From Tubulanus polymorphus (lineage: Eukaryota > Nemertea > Palaeonemertea > Tubulaniformes > Tubulanidae), in the NCBI RefSeq assembly GCF_964204645.1, contig NC_134027.1:1910485-1974484 (forward strand): DNA of 64,000 nt. Reading direction: 5' to 3'. The notes beneath the pieces were generated by a model, which ran no database searches, was not told the origin of the DNA, and worked only from the letters and a program-made list of their open reading frames with translations. Position 1 is the first letter of the stretch, and each line of letters starts with the position of its first letter. Position numbers and translations under genes: made by a program. Below are positions 13,101-23,182 of the stretch, piece after piece.

Positions 13101-14937
13101 GGTAATAAATCGAGAATTTCTGAGTCAGTCCTCTGATAATATCATCCATGAAAAAGAACTTTCAGAGAGACTTTTGATATGAAATTCTAAATGTTTGTTG
13201 CTAATTACTGTGTCACTTCTATCAGTATTTTGATATATCATCAATTAGCAGATGTTGATATACCTAGTGTAGTCAGTGAATCTTTGTTGCTAGAATCTCA
13301 ATATTAAGGGTTATGACAATATTTGAAATGTCTTCTTATTGAAGGCTCAATCTTTGTTTGTGGAATCTCAATTTCAAAAAGAGTCATTTCAAGATCTCTT
13401 TCAGTCAAAGCTTCACTTTTTGATGACAAGTTGATATTTTCTCAAGATTTACTGATATTTAGTCCAGTGGTTTAACAGTTCTGGATTTCCAGTAAAAGTG
13501 TTCTGTCACATTTTGTGTCTCTTGAAATGCATTAATAAGAAGTTGGTTTTATCCATAAGACTGTAATCACTAATCACAATGAGTTGTACTTGACTTGACA
13601 CTTGGCCACTTGTGGTAGCCACACATTCAGCCTTATCAGAGACAAAGAGTTAGACCTTTCCTGAGCAATAGGTGGCGCTACCATCCTCTCAAACTCTCCC
13701 AAAATCAATTAAACCTTACAATCAGAGCTTGGGTAAGTGTGCGGAGATGATGGTGTCAGAGCAATAGGTGGCGCTACCAGCCTTCCTATAGCTCTTAGAT
13801 CTCAAAAACTCCCCTAAAACTAAAGATACATTAAACTTTGATCAGAGCATCAGGTAAGTGCGCAGAGACTATGGTGCCTGAGCAATAATAGGTGGCGCTA
13901 CCAGCCTTCCTATAGCTCCCAACTCTCAGTGCTAAAGGTAGGATGGTGAAGAGCAATAGGTGGCGTTACCAGTCACCTAGAACTCGTAAATCACACATCC
14001 ACCTTTTAGTACTGTCTATTCCTATCAGAGCGCAGAGAGGCCTGAGCAATAGGTGGCGTTACCAGTCTCTCTATTAGCTCCCAACTTAACAAACTCCAAT
14101 AAGTACTTTCCCCGTCTAATCAAAGAAAATCGTCTAAAAATAGACAGCCCCGAAAAATGTCAAATGAAAATCAAAACTCCTCGGACAATGAGGTTCAGTA
14201 GGATCTCAATGTCTTTTTAAAGACACCGTGGACTTTGTACCAAATCAACGTTAACTGATCTTGTATCAGAGAAATCTACGTTAATGATCACTGTCTTAAA
14301 CAGTGATTAACTAACGCTACTAATACTAATCAATCGGGGGTTTATTGACAATGACTGATCAAATAATACAATTATTGCAATTGTAAACGACCGAGACGGA
14401 TTTTAACTTCTCCATGTAAAATAATAAAATGTTCGAACGGATTTTACGCCTCAAAAATATCATTTCTTTCCAGCTGAATATTCCACGGAGAATTAGCACA
14501 GTCATGTTCATAAACACTACCAGAAGAATCCAGCAGATGCATCGTGGAACCACCAGTTGATCCACACTACCTCGCAGTTGATCCATACTACCTCATAGTT
14601 GATCCACACTGATGATTGTCGTAATATAAAAAAGCTAAGTTTGATTAATTTTTCTATTGTGGGAGAGAAAGGAGAGAGTGAAGTGCCACAGGGTTTACAA
14701 AACCCAAAAATAGAATGTGTAAAAATACACTAAGAATGAGGTGTCGAAAAGTTTTTTTAAAAGCTCATCTCAAAAAGCTTAGATTTCTAACGCTCAATAT
14801 CTAACTGAAAGTGAAAAGAAAAAAATCATCCAAATGACACAAAATCGTTAAACGATGTTCTGTGTCTGCACCGCACGAGTTCACAATCATTACTTCACAT
14901 AAGAAAACTTAAAGGAAAAGATCGTAAAACGACTTTT
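10125..14937. repeat. Macrosatellite unit 3
   Basis: Third copy, about 4813 bp. It is shorter because it carries only one copy of the ~120-bp subrepeat (about 14690-14775). The fifth CTCF-like site keeps its place, although about 10 bp just upstream is deleted relative to units 1 and 2 (near 14035). Confidence 0.9.
13670..14059 (+). promoter_or_regulatory. Cluster of five CTCF-core-like motifs, unit 3
   Basis: Sites start at 13670, 13766, 13890, 13958 and 14051, all plus strand. All five keep AGGTGGCG although neighbouring sequence has substitutions and small deletions. Confidence 0.48.
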
Positions 14938-17656
14938 CTCTTTATCAGCCTCATAACAAAACTTCTATTGGGCCAAAATCTCGCTAACAAAATACGTTCA
15001 AATCAAGATCTTGTCTCTGTTAGCTCTGTGCTGGAATTAATGTAGCGTATATTAGCTTTACTCATGTATTTAGAATGTGTGAGAATATGTGAACTATTGC
15101 TTCGTAAATGTGTAAGTAAATTCTTATTACATCTGCCAAGCAGTAATTTAATATAGTTTTTAATCAGTAATAGTCTTGTAAATGTTGAGTGGTTTAATGA
15201 GCTTGCCTTTAATCATTGTAAGTTGTTTTGAATTCAGTATCTGTTCTGAAATGTGTAAGTGTTAAAAGGTGTATATTTTAGCCTAGTTGACTTGTTCTCT
15301 AGGTCTAATGTTGAGCACGCTTGCAACGTCTCAAAATAAGTTGTCTCGCTATAGTATTTTATAAGCTGTTTAGTCACTAGTCGAGTGGATGCTAGTTCAC
15401 TTGGCTACGTGTACTAACTAATCATAGTCTCACTAGTATTAAAAAGTATTAAACATCATCTTTATAAAGTTCTGTGATAGAGAAATAATGTGACTCAATA
15501 TAGGATAGAATGTACTATAGAATATTAGTTCTTACAGTTTGTTTGACTGAAAAGATTATATGAAGGTGTATAACCATTAGTTTGATCGCTAGCCCCCCTA
15601 AATCCTACTAACAAAGTTCAAATTGTCTCTGTGAGCTCTGTGAAAGGTGTATTATAGAAACTAGAAACTGTTTAAAACAGTTACTAGTTTCTCATAGTAT
15701 TTTGTATAACGAAATCAAGCGCTGTTTAATCACTGACTAATTAGACTTAAGTTCTATTGGTTCAGTGGTGAGCACGCTTGTCTTGTGCCTTTACGTATAA
15801 TAAGATCATCTCCGCGAGCTCTGTTTTAATCATTTTATCATCAAAGTTCCTATGTCATAATCCCTTGATTTGAAATAAATTCTTAATGATAAATTCTTTT
15901 AATTAATTTGTTAATTGTCTCTGTAGAAATGCGTACAATCTCAAGGTGTTCAGTCTTTTTTTACTTGAAATTGTAATCGCTAAAGTATTTGCAATATTCC
16001 AAATATTTTCTTACCGATTTCTCGATCTCAATTTAAAAAAGAATCAAGATCTTTGTTAATGTAGCCTCATATTTTGATGTGGAGTTGATATCTAGTTTTA
16101 CTTGTTTGCTAGTTCTGGATTCCCAGTAAGTGTTAGGCACATTAAGGTCAACTTAGAGAATTTATAGTGAAATCTTGATCTTCTGAAGAATACTCATCAT
16201 TCCATCTTAGTTACTGAAATCTCTATTTTGCAAAAGATTCACAATAAATCCAATATCTTTATACATCAATATTTCAATATCGATGATGATCAAATGCTTT
16301 TAGAAGTGAAGTTGAAAAGTTGAATTGAATCAATTGAAGTTTCTCATTTTGTTCGTGTTATTTCGAATGTGAATATAATCTTAGTCAATCGTCTGAATCT
16401 TGTGAAAATTTTTCGTAAAAGAATCGTCATTCCATCTTTGTTAGTTATATCTTAATTTTGAAAGGAATCAATTGAATTTACTCCTCACGTTGTTCATGAA
16501 ATATTATTCTGATACAAAACTATCTCAGAAAATCAAGCGAAGTTCTTACGTTCAAATTCATTGTTTTGAAATGAATTCCGTAAATCAATTCAATTTAAAT
16601 TTAAGTCGAAAAAAAAACAATTTTGATATTGAATATTGATATTTATATAGATATAAATATCTAATAGAATAATTGACATTAAGTTGAAATTGAATCCGCT
16701 TATTGTCAATTTAATACAAATCTGCGCAACCTTCTTGGAGCAGGTTTCAGTCAAAATGAAAAAATGTCTGGTTATTTAAAATATTCTAATTGATTCGATT
16801 TGCACCAAACAATCAAAAATAGAAATCCCTTGAAATAAAGTGATTGTGAGTAAAAGCTTATTACGCTTTGAAACTTCACTTCAAATTTAGTTTTCAGTGA
16901 TATCAGTGTCAATAAAATGATTAGGAACTAGAAAAAAATGAAGTGCCTTTTTTGAAATAAATACAGGACTTGTCCGAGTACAATTCTAAAGATTTATCAG
17001 TTTCAATCTGGTCTAATTCAAGGCCACTAGTGTGAACTAATTTATGTGGTAGTTATTTTATGTAATGCTCTGCATAAATGGTTCGATTTCATTCAATTTA
17101 CCTTCATTCATATTTTGCACATAATTTTTACCGTTAATTTGTCTGTACTCGTATTAGACGGAAGTCCTTTATACACTCAATGGCACTATTTCAAAAATAT
17201 CATAATTTTGAGGTATATTTCCAATTTTATCTTAATGATTCAATCCCATTTTATGAGAAGTTCTGTTGATTTCAATATTGACACCGGTTTAGAGACAAAA
17301 TAATGAGTGGTGAGGTGCTGTTTTGGGACTTCTCCGAGTACAAATTTACAAGTCAATATTTCACCATTCCTTAGATGTTAAAGTCAGTTTAATTGGTCGA
17401 AAAGGACCACCTTGAACTCATTCATGTCTTACGTAATGGTTTGCCTTATTCAATTTAACACATGTTTCTATTTTCAGCGTGCTCGTATTAGATGAAAGTC
17501 CCGATTCATTTGTGGCACTTTCTCCACTCTCATTTGGATAATGATCATCATTGTTTTAATCACATGTATTCATTTCACATGTATTGTATTCTGAATGTCA
17601 TCAGTTTAAATGTGAAAGTGTTTCTCGATATTATTTGATGATTTCTATATTTGTTT

Positions 17657-17700
17657 GGTGCTACTGCTGCTGCTGCTGCTGCTGCAGCTTCATCTGCTGC
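17657..17700. repeat. CTG trinucleotide run, expanded in unit 4
   Basis: Units 1-3 have three or four CTG triplets at the equivalent place (for example 2728-2742). Unit 4 has a longer CTG stretch followed by CAGCTTCATCTGCTGC. It is a local microsatellite expansion in the edge unit with no coding frame around it. Confidence 0.8.
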
Positions 17701-18490
17701 GACACTCCTTAAGTTTGAATTCAGAAAACCAGACCGATGATATTTGAGATGAAACCTGCATGAATAATGGTTGTCGCTATTTCATCTATAATTCCAGATA
17801 CAAAATTACGGGATCACTTTACATTGGGTTTTTATTTTGATGGAAAAACTTCAATTACGTTTTTATATTTGATGGAAAAAAATCATTGCAAGTTTTGTGC
17901 TTTTCATATTGACTGAAAAACAATGTAGTATATCACAATGTTCAGAGCCAGTCCTCTGATAATATTATCCCGGAGAATGAAGTTTAAGAGAAACTTTTGA
18001 TGTGAGATTCTAAATGTTTGTTGCTGTTAACTGTGTCACTTCTATCAGTATTTTGATATATCATCAATTAGATGAATATATTGATATATCAAGGGTAGTC
18101 CGTGAATCTTTGTTACTAGAATCTAAATATCAAGAGTTTTGACAATATTTGAAATGTCTTCTTACTGAAGGCTCAATCTTTGTGGAATATCAATTTCAAA
18201 AAGAGTCATTTCAAGATCTCTTTCAATCAAGCTTCACTTTTTGATGACAAGTTGATATTTTCTTACGATTTACTGATATTTAGTCCACATAGTTTAAAAG
18301 TTCTGGATTCCCAGTAAAAGTGTTCTGTCACATTTTGTGTCTCTTGAAATGCATTAATAAGAAGTAGGTTTTATCCATAAGACTGTAATCACTAATCACA
18401 ATGAGTTGTACTTGACTTGACACTTGGCCACTTGTGGTAGCCACGCATTCAGCCTTATCAGAGACAAAGAGTAGACCATTCCTGAGCAAT

Positions 18491-18887
18491 AGGTGGTGCT
18501 TCCAGCCTCTTAAACTCTCCCGAAATCACTTAAACCTTACAATCAGAGCTTTGGGTAAGTGTGCGGAGATGATGGTGTCAGAGCAATAGGTGGCGCTACC
18601 AGCCTTCTTATAGCTCTTAGATCTCAAAAACTCCCCTAAAACTAAAAATACATTAAACTTTGATCAGAGCATCGGGTAAGTGCGCAGAGACTATGGTGCC
18701 TGAGCAATTATAGGTGGCGCTACCAGCCTTCCTATAGCTCCCAACTCTCAGTGCTAAAGGTAGGATGGTGAAGAGCAATAGGTGGCGTTACCAGTCACCT
18801 AGAACTCATAAATCACACATCCACCTTTTAGTACTGTCTATTCCTATCAGAGCGCAGAGACTAAAAGGCCTGAGCAATAGGTGGCGT
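18491..18887 (+). promoter_or_regulatory. Cluster of five CTCF-core-like motifs, unit 4
   Basis: Sites start at 18491 (variant AGGTGGTGC), 18588, 18712, 18780 and 18879, all plus strand. The cluster persists in this edge unit although the surrounding ~1.5 kb is the most diverged of the four copies. Confidence 0.48.
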
Positions 18888-19429
18888 TACCAGTCTCTCT
18901 ATTAGCTCCCAACTTAACAAACTCAATAAGTACTTTTCCCGCCTAATCAAAGAAAATCGTCTAAAAATAGACAGCCCCGAAAAAAATCTGTATCTCCTTA
19001 TTGCACCAAAGAAAATCAAACTCCTCAGACAATGAGGTTCAGTAGGATCTCAATGTCTTTTTAAAGACACTGTGGACTTTGTACCAAATCAACGTTAACT
19101 GATCTTGTATCAGAGAAATCTACGTTAATGATCACTGTCTTAAATAGTGATTAACTAACGCTACTAATACTAATCAATCGGGGGTTTATTGACAATGACT
19201 GAACAAATAATACAATTATTGCAATTGTAAACGACCGAGACGGATTTTTAACTTCTCCATGTAGAATTATTAGATGTTCGAACAGATTGTACGCCTCAAA
19301 AATATCATTTCTTTCCAGCTGAATATTTCAAAATGAAACCATTAGATGAGATGAGATGAGATGACCAGACAATAACTGATGACGAATATCGCTGCTGTGA
19401 TGACAACAGAAAATCCCAAAATGTAACCG

Positions 19430-19517
19430 GAAGAGTTCCAGATAGTTAGCAGAGTTCCAGATGATAAGCAGAATTCCAGATGATAGGCAGAGTTCAAGAT
19501 GATAAGCAGAGTTCCAG
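19430..19517. repeat. 19-20-bp tandem repeat, about 4-5 copies
   Basis: Units resemble GCAGAGTTCCAGATGATAA with small changes. The block lies in single-copy-looking DNA between the macrosatellite and the minisatellite. A short (ATGAG)n run lies just before it near 19337-19362. A 61-codon open frame crosses the block, but I see no gene in it. Confidence 0.75.
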
Positions 19518-19736
19518 TGATAGTAATGGCAGAATTCAGTTTAAGAGTAGCAGAGACAACAGCGTAACCACAATAAGATGGAAGGAAGGTTATCAGTTTC
19601 TAGTTGATTTTATGGTAAGAAATTTGGATTTCATAATTAGGTTAAATGTTTTATCCAAGCAGTAATATCTCATCAAATTATACGGTACTTTTACAAACAA
19701 TCTAATTGATTCATTTTGCATCGTCATTTCTACAGT

Positions 19737-20963
19737 TGAGAATTTACTACCAGCCAAGAGTCTACTACTAACCGAGAGTCTACTACCAGCCGAGAGTCTA
19801 CTACCAGCTGAGAGTCTACTACCAGCCGAGAGTCTACAACCAGCCGAGAGTCTACTACCAGCCGAGAGTCTACTACCAGCCGAGAGTCTACTACTAACCG
19901 AGAGTCTACTACCAGCCGAGAGTCTACTACCATACTACCAGCCGAGAGTCTACTACCAGCCGAGAGTCTACTACCATACTACCAGCCAAGAGTCTACTAC
20001 CACCCGAGAGTCTACTACCAGCCGAGAGTCTACTATCAATCGAGAGTCTACTACAACCGAGAGTCTACTACCATACTACCAGCCGAGAGTCTACTACCAT
20101 ACTACCAGCCGAGAGTCTACTACCAGCCGAGAGTCTACTACCAGCCGAGAGTCTACTACCAGCCGAGAGTCTACTACCAGCCGAGAGTCTACTACCAACC
20201 GAGAGTCTACTACCAGCCGAGAGTCTACTACCAGCCGAGAGTCGACTACCATACTACCAGCCGAGAGTCTACTACCAGCCGAGAGTCTACTACCAGCCGA
20301 GAGTCTACTACCAGCCGAGAGTCTAACACCAGCCAAGAATCTACTACCAGCCGAGAGTCTACTACCAGCCGAGAGTCTACTACCAGCCGAGAGTCTACTA
20401 CCAGCCGAGAGTCTACTACCAGCCGAGAGTCTACTACCAGCCGAGAGTCTACTACCAGCCGAGAGTCTACTACCAGCCGAGAGTCTACCACCAGCCGAGA
20501 GTCTACCACCAGCCGAGAGTCTACTACCAGCCGAGAGTCTACTACCAGCCGAGAGTCTACCACCAGCCGAGAATCTACTACCAGCCGAGAGTCTACTCCC
20601 AGCCGAGAGTCTACTACCAGCCGAGAGTCTACTACCAGCCGAGAGTCTACTACCAGCCGAGAGTCTACTACCAGCCGAGAGTCTACTACCAGCCGAGAAT
20701 CTTCTACCAGCCGAGAGTCTACTACCAGTGAAGAGTCTACTACCAGCCGAGAGTCTACTACCAGCCGAGAGTCTACTACCAGCCGAGAGTCTACTACCAG
20801 CCGAGAGTCTACTACCAGCCGAGAGTCTTCTACCAGCCGAGAGTCTACTACCAGCCGAGAGTCTACCACCAGCCGAGAGTCTACTACCAGCCGAGAATCT
20901 TCTACCAGCCGAGAGTCTACTACCAGCCGAGAGTCTACTACCAGCCGAGAGTCTACTACCAGC
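19737..20963. repeat. 18-bp minisatellite, over 60 copies
   Basis: The unit GAGTCTACTACCAGCCGA repeats almost continuously. In the first 500 bp it is interrupted by partial units (ACTACCATACTACCAGCC) and point variants; from about 20250 it is highly regular. Because 18 is a multiple of three and the unit lacks stops in several frames, both strands show long artificial open frames: VVDSRL or SAGSRL repeats on minus and LLPAES repeats on plus. None has a recognisable domain, flanking coding sequence or clear splice context, so I treat it as noncoding. Confidence 0.88.
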
Positions 20964-21530
20964 AACAATCGCAGGAGCAGCAGAGTTTACGAACAATTTC
21001 AGTGATCAGAGAACAATTGTTTAGTGTAATGCGCATTTTTAACATGGGGCCCCGAAATTCACAATGAAAAAGATGCAGTATGATGCAAATGGAGGTGGTG
21101 TGAGGTAGGTGTGATTGTAATACGTGTATTTGTTGGTCATGTATGAATCTGTGTGTGAATCTGTGTGTAATGTATGAGTCCTATTTACATCATCTGGTAT
21201 CTTTTTCTAGTGAAATCAAAATAAGTTTTCCTTTCATTCATAAAACATCTCCCCTTAAACTACTCCATTCACTTTCATCAATATTTTACTCGATCTTTTA
21301 GTGTTTTATTCGAGCATCCTAGGCACAAAGCGCAAAGCGTATTAACAAACCCTTTTATTTTTTTTAAACTAACAAGCCCGGTGTTGGCAGCACGATAGGA
21401 TGTTTATAATAAACGATTAAAGATCAAGTTTCCTTTAAACCCCCTCCCATTCACTTAATGTGAATATTCATTGTTTTGTGGATGATGGAAAATTAACGAA
21501 AAAAAATTTGTAATTGTTTTGAATTGAAAA

Positions 21531-21720
21531 AAAGAATGTAAAACTTAGTTTATAATGTACGTCATAACGTAGATGAAAATTAAGATAAAAATGAATGAAA
21601 AAAAAGAATGTAAAACTTAGTTTATAATGTACGTCATAATGTAGATGAAAATTAAGATAAAAATGAATGAAAAAATAGAATGTTAAACTTAGTTTTTCAA
21701 GTATTAATAATAATGTAGAA
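21531..21720. repeat. 72-bp tandem repeat, about 2.7 copies
   Basis: AGAATGTAAAACTTAGTTTA begins two nearly identical 72-bp units at about 21532 and 21604. A third, diverged unit starts at about 21676 with AGAATGTTAAACTTAGTTTT and decays by 21720. Confidence 0.85.
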
Positions 21721-22111
21721 AAAAATTAATGAAATTAGTTCTAGATTGTTTACCTTGCGCTTTCCAGAGTGAACTTAGCATTGAGGGTTGTCTCTGGTTT
21801 TAGTGCGGAGGATTCTAGTAGGATGGCACGCAGCATTCAGGAAACCGAGTGGTTTTTAGTCTCTTTGCACGTGTCTCCAGCTTAGTGTTATACCATACAC
21901 TCTTCGTTTTTAGAGTCAGTGCCTTTGACATGGACGTTAGTTTTCGCGCCCATGGTTTAATTAAACGACTTTTAAATAGATAATGTTACATTTGACGATT
22001 CATAGAATACCGATTCGGTAAATACCCTGCTGGAAATAGAAAGGAGCAGTTTCTTATTGACAGTGTCGTCTGCAGTGTGCGAGTCACCAGTCGGTCGAGG
22101 ACCGTGATGTT

Positions 22112-22750
22112 ATATCAGCATTCTATCAGCTCAACTACGCATAAACAATTAAACACTTAAAACTTAACTACACAATGAAATACAAACCACTGAAAACACA
22201 AATACAAAAAACAACTACTTAAGATATGATAGAATGCTGAATACTTCATGGAATATAATCAAGTTTCATTGAGTTTTTTTGATAATGACTACTTCAATAC
22301 AATCAAGTATCATCTTATACTATTTCCAAAATCAGGTATTTTGGTGTTTTTGGTATTTTATGAATCGTGTTAATAAGAAATTAGTGTTTGTAGCTAAAAT
22401 ACTTTTTAATTTGCCGATTAAGATTGTTGTTACCTGAAAAATTATGCTGAAAAATAAATTCCTATGTATAATTATCTTATATTGTTAGAGAATTATCATT
22501 TTAAAATTGATTGCATGTTAGAAGTGTTTTCCGATGTATGAAATACCGCTTTCTGTTAAAAATGGGAGAGCAGTCTCTGGCAACTGAGGAGGTATGGTAA
22601 GCAGTGACTTAGATCTCTTAGATGTCATCGCTTAGAAGCATTCTATGGACTCAATTAATGAATAACAAACACTAAACCAAATAAAATCAAACACACAATT
22701 TAAAAAATCTCAACTTCAAAAATAAATGATTGATATCATAGAATGTTCCA
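22112..22750. repeat. Two related stem-loop segments about 0.5 kb apart
   Basis: In the first (22112-22243) ATATCAGCATTCTATCA is answered by TGATAGAATGCTGAAT, enclosing an AAC/ACA-rich, stop-rich loop of about 95 bp. In the second (22635-22750) GAAGCATTCTATG is answered by CATAGAATGTTCC around a similar A/C-rich loop. They look like two copies of one small inverted-repeat element. The DIRS element lies about 90 bp beyond the second. Confidence 0.5.
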
Positions 22751-22859
22751 TTGATGATTTGATTAAGATAGTCTGTCATTGTTAATAAAGATCAAGAGGG
22801 TCATTTCTTGATCTTGAATTTCTGTGATCAGATTTGTGGTATTTCCATCGAGTACTGTA

Positions 22860-22979
22860 CCCTTTCCTATGGTTTTTGCCAATATTTTCTAAATTTGGAT
22901 TTATCGCCAATGGTTTTTCTATACGACCCGGCCCTGCGGTATTGCATTTAGCCACCGGCGAAATCCGCCATCTTTTTTC
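22860..22979 (+). repeat. DIRS left inverted terminal repeat
   Basis: From CCCTTTCCTATGGTTTTTGC to CGCCATCTTTTTTC, this segment is the reverse complement of 28838-28957. The 20 bp outside it (22840-22859) is unique to the left end and is copied inside the internal complementary region. Confidence 0.9.
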
Positions 22980-23182
22980 TTGGCGTTCTCGCAGTAGAAC
23001 GCGTTGGATTTTTTCGCCGTAAAAATCTGGGAATTAGGATATTAGGGAGTTTTCACTCTCGTAACGGTGAGTCCGTTCGGTTTGGGGGTTATCCCTGATT
23101 TCTTTTTTTCCGTAAGAATTTTATTTACAAATATAATTTGATTGAATTGAATTGAATTGTTTTGATTTGTAACAGGATAATT

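Larger units (their letters stand above)
1..19330. repeat. Macrosatellite array of four ~4.9-kb head-to-tail units
   Basis: The same long sequence recurs at 1, 4922, 10125 and 14938, each time starting at the segment with ATCAGCCTC.TAACAAAACT. Unit lengths are about 4921, 5203, 4813 and at least 4390 bp. Copies are nearly identical, with scattered substitutions and small indels. Unit 1 enters from outside the window, so the array may be longer. The last unit drifts most in its second half and loses similarity near 19330, as expected at an array edge. No long reading frame is shared by all units; the short open frames differ between copies. I could not recognise rRNA, 5S, snRNA or histone sequence in it. 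It reads as a noncoding macrosatellite. Confidence 0.93.
14938..19330. repeat. Macrosatellite unit 4 (edge copy, incomplete)
   Basis: Fourth copy. Its first ~2.1 kb matches the other units closely, while the part from about 17115 onward is clearly more diverged, and a CTG run is expanded near 17657-17700. Similarity ends near 19330, before the CAGTTGATCC repeats and the ~120-bp subrepeats, so the last ~0.5 kb of the unit is missing. Confidence 0.88.
20964..22839. other. AT-rich intergenic DNA between minisatellite and DIRS element
   Basis: No reading frame with recognisable content is present. The stretch holds a 72-bp tandem repeat (21531-21720) and two similar stem-loop segments (22112-22243 and 22635-22750), listed separately. 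Otherwise I see only AT-rich sequence with short homopolymer runs. Confidence 0.7.

Noticed and set aside
17046-17303. 85-codon plus-strand open frame in unit 4
   Set aside because: Present only in the diverged edge unit; the same region has stops in units 1-3 and there is no family resemblance.
20094-20996. 300-codon minus-strand frame of SAGSRL/VVDSRL repeats as a gene
   Set aside because: It is the direct consequence of an 18-bp repeat lacking stops; equivalent frames exist in other phases and on the other strand, and no unique domain flanks it.
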